Below are positions 44,464-54,862 of a stretch of DNA of 64,000 nucleotides, in pieces; position 1 is the first letter of the stretch; every line of letters starts with the position of its first letter. The stretch lies in the NCBI GenBank assembly GCA_963693305.1, contig OY855903.1:37527751-37591750 (forward strand), given 5' to 3'. The stretch is from Meandrina meandrites (lineage: Eukaryota; Cnidaria; Anthozoa; Scleractinia; Meandrinidae). Made by a program: the position numbers and the translations under genes. Below the pieces are notes generated by a model. The model saw nothing but the letters and a program-made list of their open reading frames with translations, was not told the origin of the DNA and did not search any database.

Positions 44464-45110
44464 CTAGACAACAGCCTTGTTTAATGCATTAGAAATTTCT
44501 TGGGCTACATCATCTTTAATGTTGTTGCCAGCACCACCCCTCCAGTGGCAAAAGAAGCCCCATTTAAACTCTTCTGACAGGTGTGGAGTTGACCCGCAGT
44601 CAATCTGTGCAGTGCTAACAAACATTTCCAGTGCATATTTGCTGTATGCACCCATTGATTTAAAGACAGAGAGAAGCAACTTTTGATTTACAAGGTTTCT
44701 TTCACCATCTGCCTCTGCTGCAGTGTCTTTCATTTGCAAAATAAGGATGGCGAGGAAGATAATGCACATGACATAATTTGTGACGTAATCATCTTCTCCA
44801 TTCATGTTGGCATTTTTTGAAGGAAATTCAGATCAATAAATTTACCAAAAACATCAAAATATTTCTTCTTATTCTCCTCAGTTCTTTTTATTCAAACTTT
44901 GCAAAACTTGTGTTTCTTTTTGGTGGAATCCTCCTGAAGATCGTGAGCTTTGGCATTGTCTCCAACGTTATCACCTGAACTAGAATTTAAAGATGATGTT
45001 GATGGGGAGGCCTGCTGCTTTGACCTTTTAATTGCCTTCCCTCCTTTACAATGTATGTCAGTAAGAGGTTTTTTAGCTCGAACAATCTAGTTGAGGAGGC
45101 GTAATGACGG
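44464..45110 (-). pseudogene. DUF6589-like gene fragment
   Basis: The main frame (44,805-44,464) reads 'FLAILILQMKDTAAEADGER' and 'LLLSVFKSMGAYSKYALEMF', then 'HWRGGAGNNIKDDVAQEISN'. The order 'LQ..D...EGDGER...LL..FK....YSKYALE ... R.GA..NI..D...E..N' matches the conserved end of DUF6589, common in corals and fungi and thought to be transposon-related. Upstream in another frame is a Ser/Lys-rich stretch (KRSKQQASPSTSSLNSSSGD). The domain is divided by a frameshift near 44,810, and its N-terminal half is not found intact. Confidence 0.65.
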
Positions 45111-46279
45111 CTTTGGGACAAGTAGTCCAGATACCTTCATTACTAGTAAAATCACTCTGAAAAGCGAGGAGAAAAAATGATAAAGAAAACCTAAATACAA
45201 ACTGTCTATAAATGATTTTATACAGTCAATAGATAATGTGTGTCCCATTTTACACTATTCTAATTATTTTAAAAATAAACGATTTTTGAAATTGACAACA
45301 CAAGATCCATTTTTTTTTGTATGGAAGGCTGCTGAATCCTGGCCAGTGAGAACATTGCTGAGATGCTCTTCGCAGAATTCAAAAGCATCTGGCACAGAGA
45401 AATCATATTTGTCCACACTTTTCTTCACATACATTACTTCATCTTTATGGTAACTAACTTATTTCCCTCAAACTTTATTCAGTAACAGACTCAATACTTT
45501 CACTTTTTTGATCTCCTTTTTCCAAGGACACATTTTCTGATTCAGAGCTCTCATCATTCTCTTCTGGAATTCAACAATTTTATCTGAAGGCATGTGGATG
45601 TCCAATATATTGAACATTCGCAGATCTTCATGCTTTTGACAGCACTGTGAAAGAGTTGTGCCAAGATATGGTATGCAACTGCTGACATGGTGTTTTCTTC
45701 CCCCACTGGCAACTGATGACACCATGGCCACTGAATTTGCTTCTTGGATTCTTCCTCTCATTGATCCTATCCACTTTGAAAATTGATTCCTGTTGTGTTG
45801 TGTTGTTCAGCCATATTGAAGCCAAAGTTGTTTATTACTTCAAGCTATCTTTAATGATATGCTTCAGGTTGTACTGATTCCTGAGAGTACTGCATAACAG
45901 TCTCAATGAGAGGAAAACAAAGATGGAGATGAACAGATTCAATTTTTTTTTTTCAATTTTGTTTTGCTGTTTGACTTGTTTTACAAGACTTGTTGACTTG
46001 TTTTACAAGTTCCAACTCAATAGTCACGAAAAGTTCATTAAAAGTTCCAAGAAACTGGCCGTTGTTATCAATCATGTCTTTGTGTCTCGCTGTGTCTTTT
46101 TCAACCATGGCACACAGAAAATGTTCCTTTAAAGGAGTTGTTATCATGAGCAGCTCTTTGAATTCGTTGGAGTCTTCAAACGTAATGACATCAGAACTAA
46201 AATAGAAATAAGAGAAACATTTCCAGTTAACTGAAGTTACCCCCATAAAATAAAATCTTTCCATCCACCTCCATTCACA
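45111..46279 (-). other. Broken minus-strand coding text, possibly upstream DUF6589 gene
   Basis: The frames at 45,825-45,468 and 46,282-45,953 have protein-like stretches ('RMFNILDIHMPSDKIVEFQK', 'KEHFLCAMVEKDTARHKDMI'). They are in the same orientation as the DUF6589 fragment and may be its earlier part. I cannot assign domains. Confidence 0.35.
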
Positions 46280-47688
46280 CATTACAACACAGGCACGCTT
46301 TATTTGTGTTGTTCAGAAATGGAGTATACCGCTGGCTAATTGACACGGAAGGTTCGTTAATTTATCTGTCGGCAAGCTTCGAGTTATTGTCGAGTTTGCT
46401 CCGATGAAAGGGCGGAGTATCTTCGGAATTACTGGGCTCAGACGAATGAATAGGACTTGTGACTTTTGGGCGGCGATTCAGTGGATGTATTTCAAAAGAA
46501 TTCAACAATGGAACTTAATTATTGTCCCTCAAGTTCGTATCCTTTTGTTCTTGGAAGCGCGGTGATTGCGAAAAAAAATGCCACCTCGCGTTTTCATCTC
46601 TCTCCACCGAAAAACGTTTTGCTCATAAGCGGGAAAAGTAATATCGGTTTGTTATTGATATGCATTTTACAAGCTTGAAAATGAGCGTTTGAACGAAATT
46701 TCTGGTTCAGTAGAACCGCTTTGTTTTGCAAATAACAACACAATTTGCAGCCGGCAGTGAGAACGGCGGCGACATGTCATCAGTCACATCTGAATGAATT
46801 TGCTCTAATTTGCGACGTGGAAGTCGATTTGTAATCGAAAAAAAAATCCGAAGTGATCTGTTGCCGACCGATCGCTAAGCTTTTCGTTGGATTAGTTTAT
46901 TTAAGATTAATAATCAGATACTATTAAACTACAAAGAAATACATAAGAGTTTGTTTGGATTTGATTCACCGTGCGCTTGTCAAAACAACAGACGATATTC
47001 TTATGCAAATACAAACCTTTACGCGGGCTTATGAATAACCAAGTTATTCGCGTGGCTGCTCACTTATTTTTCTTGCTTATGAATGTCTACTTTTAATTCG
47101 GTAAATCGAATACAAAAAACCGGCCGACTTCCAACAGCTAGCTATCGACAGAGTGTTTATAAATAATCGAGCGGGCTTTCGGTTCCATAGCTTTATATTC
47201 ACTTGGAGTCATCAAAGCGATATGATGTTAACAAAGCAAGACGTCAAAAATGTAGCTCAGATTCAAATAAACACTGGAATGACTAAAAGGAGCAAATTTA
47301 TTGACGAAAATCATTCCAGAAACTAGAATGTTTGCGAGTGTTTTTGCGGTTTTTGTTATTTGCTGACGCCGAGCGTTGCGTTCATGTCAATTTCTCAGCC
47401 TTCCCAGGTGCATGCTTTGAGCTTTTCCAGACCTTTCTTACGAATAATTAATATATCGTAACAATAGGGCTTAAAAAAATAAATGAAGCAGGAATCTTAA
47501 AACAAAGCAAGACTATCACACCTAACATCAAAGCGTTTGCGCTCGTGCAGTAGCCAGCCACATCTTCGGAAAGTAATCGGTCCGTGAATTATGAATATTC
47601 AATGAGAAAGAACAATAGCGTGAATATATGAATAATAATCGACCCACAAAATGTGGGTACACACTTAAAGCGTGCCTGTGTTGTAATG
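46280..47688. mobile_element. TIR element, 1,409 bp, no coding capacity recognised
   Basis: 'cattacaacacaggcacgct' with the next 'tta' at 46280-46302 is exactly inverted at 47666-47688. The flanks look like two relatives of one host sequence: 'aaatctttccatccacctcc' lies left of the element and 'aaatcttaccatccatctca' recurs at 47,756. The interior frames are short and unrecognised. I could not establish a target-site duplication beyond 'ca'. Confidence 0.65.
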
Positions 47689-48954
47689 CAGTAAAAAAGT
47701 TCAATTTTACCTTGTTTCTTGTAGAAGAACATTTCCAAGCTACCCCTAAGAAACAAAATCTTACCATCCATCTCAATTCACAGTAAAAAAGTTCAATTTT
47801 ACCTTGTTTCTTGTAAAGCTTTGCCAGAAAAGTTCATTTTTCTTACCAGTTTTCTCTTCACCAAGTAAATTTCTTTTTCTGTAGTAGTGAGTAAATGCCA
47901 CCCTTAAAAATACTAATTATCACAGCCCCTATAGCTTTTATGCATTGCATTGTTGATCAGCAAAGCGGCACTTACTAAAAACCCATGTGATCTCTACGTA
48001 AGGACAAAAGAAATTCAAGGTTTTATCAACCCTCCCTCATTTGAGCATCACATCGTTGATCAGCAAAACAGCACTTATTAAAAACCAGTGTGATCTCTAT
48101 GTAAGGACAAAAGACATCTATGTTTTAAGCAAAACCTCCTTCATTTGAGCGTCACATCGTTTTTTTTTTCTTTACTGTCTTCACAACATGAAGCATGCTC
48201 GTGAAATGTCATTTTGTCATTTTTTCATGAATCCTCCATGAAATGATTGTCCCAGGAAGCAATGTGACGTGTTAAAAGGAGAATAAACATGGCAGACCCG
48301 ATTTGAGCAGGGGAACGTGACAAAAGAGATCACATAAGGGAAAATTACACAGAGTTTCTGCACATTCAAAAAGCAAGATATTTTAAAGAGTTTTTACCTA
48401 ATGCTGCTGGAATTTGGTAGGCTTGAACAACACAAATAGTGCCATGTTTGCTGACTTAGCCATCTTGTTGTTTCAGATCGATATTATGGTATGTCACATG
48501 ACTGATTTAGAAGAGTTTGATTATTTCTTAGACGATTTACACTCTGATGGCAGCTAAGTCACACAACATTCCTTTTATCATAAGCATTTAAAAGAGAAAG
48601 AATGAAAGCTCCAAACGCAAACGTATGGGAAAAGTTAAAATAATTATTAATTGTATTTTGAGACAGGAAATTTATTTTGTTTGTAATTTGGAATATACGG
48701 TAAAAATAACTATTGAGTAACACAATCAACAATTGAAAAAAATCCATAGAACATTGATAAAAGAGCATCTTTCGGACGTTTTTGACCGGTAATTACCACC
48801 TTAAGCATTTCCAGCAGTGATTCAACTTGGCTAGTCTTGGATTTTAAAACTTTTGCTACTTCGGTTACATTCTCTTGATTGACATTTCTGTTTCTAGCCA
48901 GCAGTTGCTTTCTGTTGAAGACTGCTCATTTACATGGCTCTTTCGAGACTTAGC
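47689..48954. repeat. Spacer with a 103-bp tandem repeat (47952-48160)
   Basis: 'gttgatcagcaaa' begins at 47952 and 48055, giving two copies of a 103-bp unit; a partial third ends in a T run at 48,160. A smaller direct repeat 'cagtaaaaaagttcaatttt' occurs at 47689 and 47780. No gene is recognised; the rest is AT-rich. Confidence 0.7.
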
Positions 48955-49113
48955 TCATTCAACAAGCTTTCTAAGCTTATTCGTTAGTGTTTCAACCCGC
49001 CTGTGGTGAAATCTCACCAGCACTCCTACCAGGGCATGTTCAGCTTTCTTTCTTATTGAGCAGATATCGTTCTTAAAATCCTCATCAGGTGTGATGTTTG
49101 CCCACATAAGGCT
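48955..49113 (-). pseudogene. Unrecognised gene fragment, helical and basic
   Basis: 'SLMWANITPDEDFKNDICSI', then 'RKKAEHALVGVLVRFHHRRV', then 'ETLTNKLRKLVE' and a stop. It looks like the coiled, basic C-terminus of a transposon-associated or host protein. It borders the L1 RT fragment at its upstream side. Confidence 0.4.
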
Positions 49114-49395
49114 CTAAATAAGAAAGAGCAGCTAAGCGAGTCAAAAGTTTTCTGAAAATCAAAGGAAACCATTAGACAAGACAGCTGTTGAATTTAGGTG
49201 TTCTCCATAATATCGTCAATGGTCTGGATAGCATCGAAGATCATTCTGCCTTTAAGATATGCATACTGGTCAGCCTGTATGATCACATGTAATATTTTCT
49301 CTAAGCGTAGAGCGAGAGCTTTTGAAATGATTTTCATATCCACGTTAAGGAGAGAAATTGGCCTGCAATTTTTGATGTACCTTCTACCCCATCTA
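49114..49395 (-). pseudogene. L1/Tx1-type LINE reverse transcriptase fragment
   Basis: The minus strand reads 'LNVDMKIISKALALRLEKIL', then 'QADQYAYLKGRMIFDAIQTI' and, after a frameshift, 'SFDFQKTFDSLSCSFLFRAL' (motif A with the catalytic Asp). This is the L1-clade RT fingers/palm start. There is no poly-A tail on either side, so both ends are truncated. Confidence 0.75.
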
Positions 49396-49444
49396 CTGAT
49401 GGTGAATGATGCCTAGTGTTTATTCTTTGGATGTATTGACCAAG

Positions 49445-49700
49445 GACTGAAAATGTGATGGTTGATGGTTGAAGCACTGCAGCAATCTCAACAATGTGGT
49501 CCTTGTACACAGATCCACCAGTGCCTTCACAGACGTACAGGATGTACAAAGGGGATGATGTGGCAGTTCATCTTCAGACTCATAATCACTGCTGTCTGGT
49601 TCAACTGGAATACAACCATCTGATATGGAAGATTCCTCATGTGAACTAACGCATCACTGTATTCTGACTGCGAATCACTTTCTTTGCATCCTCCGGCACA
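49445..49700 (-). pseudogene. Acidic exon-like fragment
   Basis: One frame reads 'EESSISDGCIPVEPDSSDYE' and 'SEDELPHHPLCTSCTSVKAL'. The acidic run followed by C-x2-C is protein-like. It may belong to the same broken gene as 48,955-49,113, split by the L1 fragment. No family is known. Confidence 0.35.
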
Positions 49701-49704
49701 GTAT

Positions 49705-51290
49705 TTTTTTTTAATGAACTTTATTGACAACACAAACTTTACATAAAATTAAATACATAGAAAAGTTGCTAAAATTACAATAATATTATATTTCAGAATT
49801 TTGTTTACATACGATTAAGATATTTTATTACAGTTATAATACTTTATAATTACAGTGCTCTACTTGTACGATTATAATAATCTACTTATTCAGTTACAGT
49901 TACACTATATAATATAATGACTACTTACAATGCAATTTGCTGTATATTGACTTTGCGGGTGGAGGAGTACTTCTCACTAAAACATTTCATTAGACAAATT
50001 TTCAAGATTGTATTTAATGAGTAGCTTATTGATGAAATCCTGAATGGAGATGGCGAAGCTATTTAACTTGCATGAATAAATGTAATGGTGCATAAATAAG
50101 GCGGTGTAGTTGAATTTCCGTATTATTGTTGTGTCGTGGGAGAGAGTAGTAATGCTGAACAAGGTCTCCTCTGTGGTGGGATAGATTTTACATGCATTCA
50201 CTTGGTTGAACCAATTCAATACACTTTGGATAAACAATTTGGTAAACCTATATTCGATAAAAGAGTGCTCAATTAATCTTTACCTCCGCAGTATAGACAT
50301 TCATCGTCCTCCTTAACACCAAATCTGAATAGTTCTTTCTTAGTTACTATCGTTCTATGGATTAATTTCAATTTAAACTCTTTTAGTTTAGTTTCTTTAC
50401 AAATGTTTTTCAGTGATTTAAAGATCCTGGTCCACACATCATTCTCTAAAGAGAGTTTTTCGCTCCAACGCTTAGGGCCCGTTTGATCTTCAGTGTGAAT
50501 CTTAACGTTGAGCAAACTATATATGTATCACAAACCGTATAAAATTCAACTGTAAATCCGTCTTCTCCCAGTGCTTTATCACTCTGAAAGGTTTCTAGTA
50601 TCTTATTCCATTGTTTGTACATAAGTGGACCCTCCAGGGTTTCTTGTACATCCTCTGAAAGCTTAGGGGATTCAACATTGTCAGTGAATGTGTCATATGC
50701 AGTTTCAGAAAAGGTTAAATCCGAAGTATATAGGTTTCTATAATAATTTTCTATTTGCTATAGAATCACTGTCTCGTTGTGCGTAATAGAGTCATCTTGT
50801 AATCGAAGTTTGCTGATAGTTTTTTTTGTTGTAGTTACTTTTTTCAAGATTGAAAAAATACTTAGTTGGGCGTTCACCATTTTCTATCCAACGACATTTT
50901 GCTCTAAACATTGCCTGCTTTCCTCTTTCCTCGTAAATTGATTTAAGTTCCATTTTCAGTCCCTCATACTCGCGTAGTACTCCACTGATGTAAGGGGAAG
51001 AAAAATTATCGCAAATAATAACATCACGTTGGTCTATTCTACGTCTTAACTCCTGTTCTCGGTTTCTGATACATTTTGCTTTTCTTTTAGAAAAGGAAAT
51101 AGTTGCAGATCTAATTTCCATTTTCATTAGCTCCCACAAGAGCCTCTTATCTGTCACATGGCTATAGTAATTGCATGCTTGAGCATATGTATCACAAACC
51201 CTACTGACTTTTTTTTTCAACTCTCTGAAATCTTTATTTGTGTTACAGTAAATTGTTCCAAACACAACTGTATTCAAGTTTTCTTACCTC
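49705..51290 (-). pseudogene. L1/Tx1-type LINE copy A, RT core deleted
   Basis: A poly-T run at 49705-49714 is the poly-A tail of a minus-strand element. From its 5' side: 51,277-50,792 holds the linker between endonuclease and RT, with 'RRRIDQRDVIICDNF' and 'FRAKCRWIENGERPTKYFFN' (the RxxxRWxEeGExxTKYFxxLE signature). 50,640-50,540 holds the RT start 'WNKILETFQSDKALGEDGF'. It then jumps to the C-terminal zf-RVT at 50,515-50,273 ('KLKLIHRTIVTKKELFRFGV', 'CLYCGG'). The palm with YADD is missing. Copy is 5'-truncated and dead. Confidence 0.85.
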
Positions 51291-51369
51291 TGAATTTTCT
51301 CATTCTTTTTTGTGGCCTCAGATTTTTAGCCTTTTTTGATTCACTTCGATCATCCTTCACATCACATCG

Positions 51370-53505
51370 TTTTTTTTTGGCAATAACTGGTCATTTTATT
51401 TCACAGAATAAATACACGTTCTGCGTTACATTATATACTGGAGAAAACTACGGTACACTAATTAACATATGATACTTAAACTACTTATGAAGCGATATTT
51501 ACACTACATGTAATAAAGTTATAGGCAATCTATACTAACACAAAGGTAGAACTAAAAAAAAGAAACTTGCGAACTTACTGTAGCTATAACGTACCTATGA
51601 AACTTAACGGAGCTTAAGCTAATACAATGCGTATAGAAAAGAAAAGGTACTAACACAACACACACACACAAGCAATAATAGGAAAAAGTACCTTACTCAA
51701 CTTTCATTATTTTATAATTGTGATTATTGTGATTTACGCATCGCAGTTGCAGAGAGTGGTCCATTTTGTTCTATGTTTTTCGTAATTGGAATTTTTGATG
51801 GCCATTTGTCTTTGACATTTAATCTTGCTGTCTAGTAAGGCAAGAAAGACCTTTAAACGTGTAGTCTCTGGCTGGTTTCTTGCAAGAAAAACATGATACT
51901 TAGCGATAAGAAGGTAGTGGTTCAACGCGTAAAAGGAGGTAGCTTCAGGTTTATAACTGTACAGGATTTCAATATTGTTAGGATTGATGCTGTCGGAACG
52001 CTTATTATTCCACCACATCATTATGTCTTGCCAAAAGATTTTAACATCGGGGCAACCATACTAACATACTGCATATCATTCAATAGGGTGTTACTAAATT
52101 TCCAGAGTCCTGGTCCCCGAGGAGGTTTGCTGGGCCAAGATAGTGAAATGTAAATTGCGTTATGGTCAGGCACGATTGCATGGTAAATTTCCGAATTCTT
52201 AAACTTCCCCAGAGACTTTTTGCAATTAAGAAAAAGTCAATCCTAGGTTTAAGTTCAAGAGATTTTGATTCGTATGTGAACTTGCGTAACTTTGGATGGC
52301 ACATTCTTTGAATATCCACTAAGTCAAACATTTCCATAGTGGTCAAAGTGAGATTACGGTGCACCTCCGATCTTATCTTGTTTTGATAAAGTACAGATCC
52401 AATCTCCCCCGACAATTAACGAGGTGAGCTCTGACTTATCGATTATGCAATTGTTGAGCTCTTGCATGAATTGCAGTTTATTGACCTGATCATTAGGGCG
52501 TAAATATTGCACAGTGATAGTTTTTGTCCATTGAGAATGATTGCAATCAGCACTGTTCTGCCTGAGTCATTAGCACATGAGTAATCACCCCATGCTTTTC
52601 TCCAAATATTTTCATCGGCTCGCTCTGAATATGTTTCTTGTAAAAAATAAATATTTGCTTTTTGGTCTTTTAGATATGAGAATATACTCCTCCTCTTGAT
52701 TTGATCTCTGATTCCCCGAACGTTGAGTGATAAGACGTCAAATTTGGACAAACTACTTATTCATATTAAATTACGAGAAAAATAAGGTAAAAAAAACTTA
52801 CTGAAGTATATAAGCAATCCAGACAACACACAAAAACAAATACACACAACAACACAAGAGAGAGCAGTTCCAAATAGACAGAGTCCGTCCCCTCTTCCAA
52901 AAGAATAAAACTCTTTAGCAGGCTACAGATTCTAGAGGTCCTCTGGTTTGAGGATTTTGATGGGTCTCCCATCCAGTGAGGTCTTCACGTAAATCGTTCC
53001 ATCCATCGACCAAGCGCTGAATAGTTCTCCATTTCTATGTTTCTCGTTAGCCTTAGACATGATGCGGCGATGATAGGAGGTTAAGTTTTCGTTGATGAAG
53101 ATCCATGTTGATTCTACTTTCGTTGTGTAGGAGGATTCAGGGAAGAGGTCGGCCAGTTTGACGTTTTTAAGTTTTGTTCTAGCTCTGTAGAGATTCGTCT
53201 AGACTTTGTGACTTATTTTACAATTATTGCTTTGTTGCCCTGAGTATTTAATTTATGGGAAATTTCTATGTCATCGGGGCTGACAGGGACCTCTAACGCC
53301 TCTGGTACCTTTAGGATGGCCTCTTGCGTGGAATTATTTGCACTTGCTGGAATTCCATGAAATTCAAGAGATTTTTTCGTGGTATATTGTTCTAAACGGT
53401 CTTGGAGGTCATAAAGTTCTGCAATTTCTTCTTGTTCATTTATTAGATTCTTCGCATCGTCGAGTTCTTTCTCCTTGGCTGCAAACTGTGTCTTCCAGTC
53501 ATAGG
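51370..53505 (-). pseudogene. L1/Tx1-type LINE copy B with ORF1 and endonuclease, RT deleted
   Basis: A T8 run at 51370 marks the 3' end. ORF1 remains are at 53,500-52,925: a coiled coil ('KEKELDDAKNLINEQEEIAE'), then 'LEFHGIPASANNSTQEA' and 'STWIFINENLTSYHRRIMSK', 'GELFSAWSMDGTIYVKTSLD' (L1 ORF1 RRM/CTD-like). The endonuclease is at 52,751-52,080: 'LNVRGIRDQIKRRSIFSYL', 'FLQETYSE' (catalytic Glu), then 'SLELKPRIDFFLIA' and 'WGSLRIRKFTMQSCLTI'. The sequence then passes straight to the ORF2 C-terminus (52,021-51,734, 'LNHYLLIAKYHVFLARNQPE'). The RT domain is deleted. Frameshifts separate the pieces. Confidence 0.85.
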
Positions 53506-53783
53506 ATTGTATCGTGGGTCATTCCCTGCTTGTTAATACTAAAGAGACTGATAACTTCCACATTGAAGGGGAAGATATTGGGGACATAGACTGCTGTATT
53601 AAAACGTGTGCCTCGCGCTACGTCCATGCATGCCCTCCCAAAAAGTTCAAGCAAAAAAGAGCAACAGTTACTTGTTTGTGTTTGTTTTTTCTGGAGTACA
53701 TGTATAGGCCAGCATGTAAAATGCACCAAACTGACAAGAATTAGAACAATCTATAGTCATATCAAATAGTTCTTTCCATGCAG

Positions 53784-53929
53784 AAATGGTTACATGAAGA
53801 TGTAATCAGACATAAAAAAAAGTGTCTAGTTGATGCTGATAAAGTCCAGCCTGATGGGCCTGACTATTACACAATTAACACAATCCTGCATGACGAAGGG
53901 TCGCTAAATAATAGACTGGATGGTCCTAG
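53784..53929 (+). other. Spliced-exon candidate, plus strand
   Basis: A frame between a TTCCATGCAG acceptor and a CTAG|GTAAGT donor reads 'KWLHEDVIRHKKKCLVDADK' and 'VQPDGPDYYTINTILHDEGS', ending 'RLDGPR'. It is open, is bordered by good splice sites and looks like a real protein. I do not recognise the family. Neighbouring exons are not found. Confidence 0.45.
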
Positions 53930-54705
53930 GTAAGTGAAATGGGTCCTCAGACTCTAAATTTATACTGCACTCAAAGTAGAGAGGGCCATGAGTAGTGCGT
54001 ATAATGTTTTTACCCAGCACTTGACCGCATAATAAGAACCATCACTCTTGAGATCCAGCCATTTGCCTCGGATCCTGGTACCACTAACAGACTTTGCTAT
54101 TCTTGGTGGCTTCAAAATAGTGTGAAACAGCTAGAATTGCTCTTCTGCTGTGGTGTATACAGGTAACACTAAACTTTTGGCATCTTCTGAATGCTTCAAA
54201 TTCAAACACACAGACAGCCAGGCATCTGGAGTGAAGACGTGTGAACAGGAAGCATACAGAGTCAACTTCTCTTCAGCTGAAAGACACAGACCATTATTTT
54301 GTGGTTACTGTCATAGCTTTCAGGGACTTCATATACTTCTTCTCCTGCTCACGTCTTTTCATCTTGTTTTGTTTTCATTTCTGAATATGTAAGATAAACA
54401 GGGAGAAGACAATTGTGTTGTGTTGTTTTATGTATTGTGATATTGCTATCAAAACAACAATGTTAATTACATAAACTCAGATGTACCAGGTCCCCCAACA
54501 CCCCTTACTCCCTCTTAAAACCGAATACGTCAACCCTTTTGTAGCACCTAGTTGCTCATTGTTATGGTATTTAAGTTGCAAAAATTGCATGTTACCATGA
54601 TTTGACTTTTATTTACCTTTTTACCCTTGTCTTTCCTATTACTTTTGAACAGTGTTATAACTAAAAGGAAAATGGTGTTTTAAAGTAATTCCACTGAAAA
54701 AGAAG
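53930..54705. other. No recognisable gene
   Basis: Left flank of the gypsy element. The plus-strand frame at 54,150-54,392 contains 'CFKFKHTDSQASGVKTC', which is not recognised. Confidence 0.4.
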
Positions 54706-54862
54706 TGTAACAGGAGGTGAATTATCTTTAATAACTCTCAAACAACAACAGCGATTCAGCGACACTACAAAACCCAAACAATATGGCCGACGACTCTACA
54801 ACAAGTGTTCTCTTCACCAAGAGACTGGGGCGGACTTAGTTTAGTATCCTAGCAACGTTACA
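54706..54862 (-). repeat. 3' LTR of the gypsy element (157 bp)
   Basis: Starts 'tgtaacaggaggtgaattat' and ends 'agcaacgttaca' on the plus strand. It differs from the other LTR at a few positions (for example aacaagtg/aacacgtg, gggcggac/gggcgcac). This length is short for gypsy elements. Confidence 0.95.
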
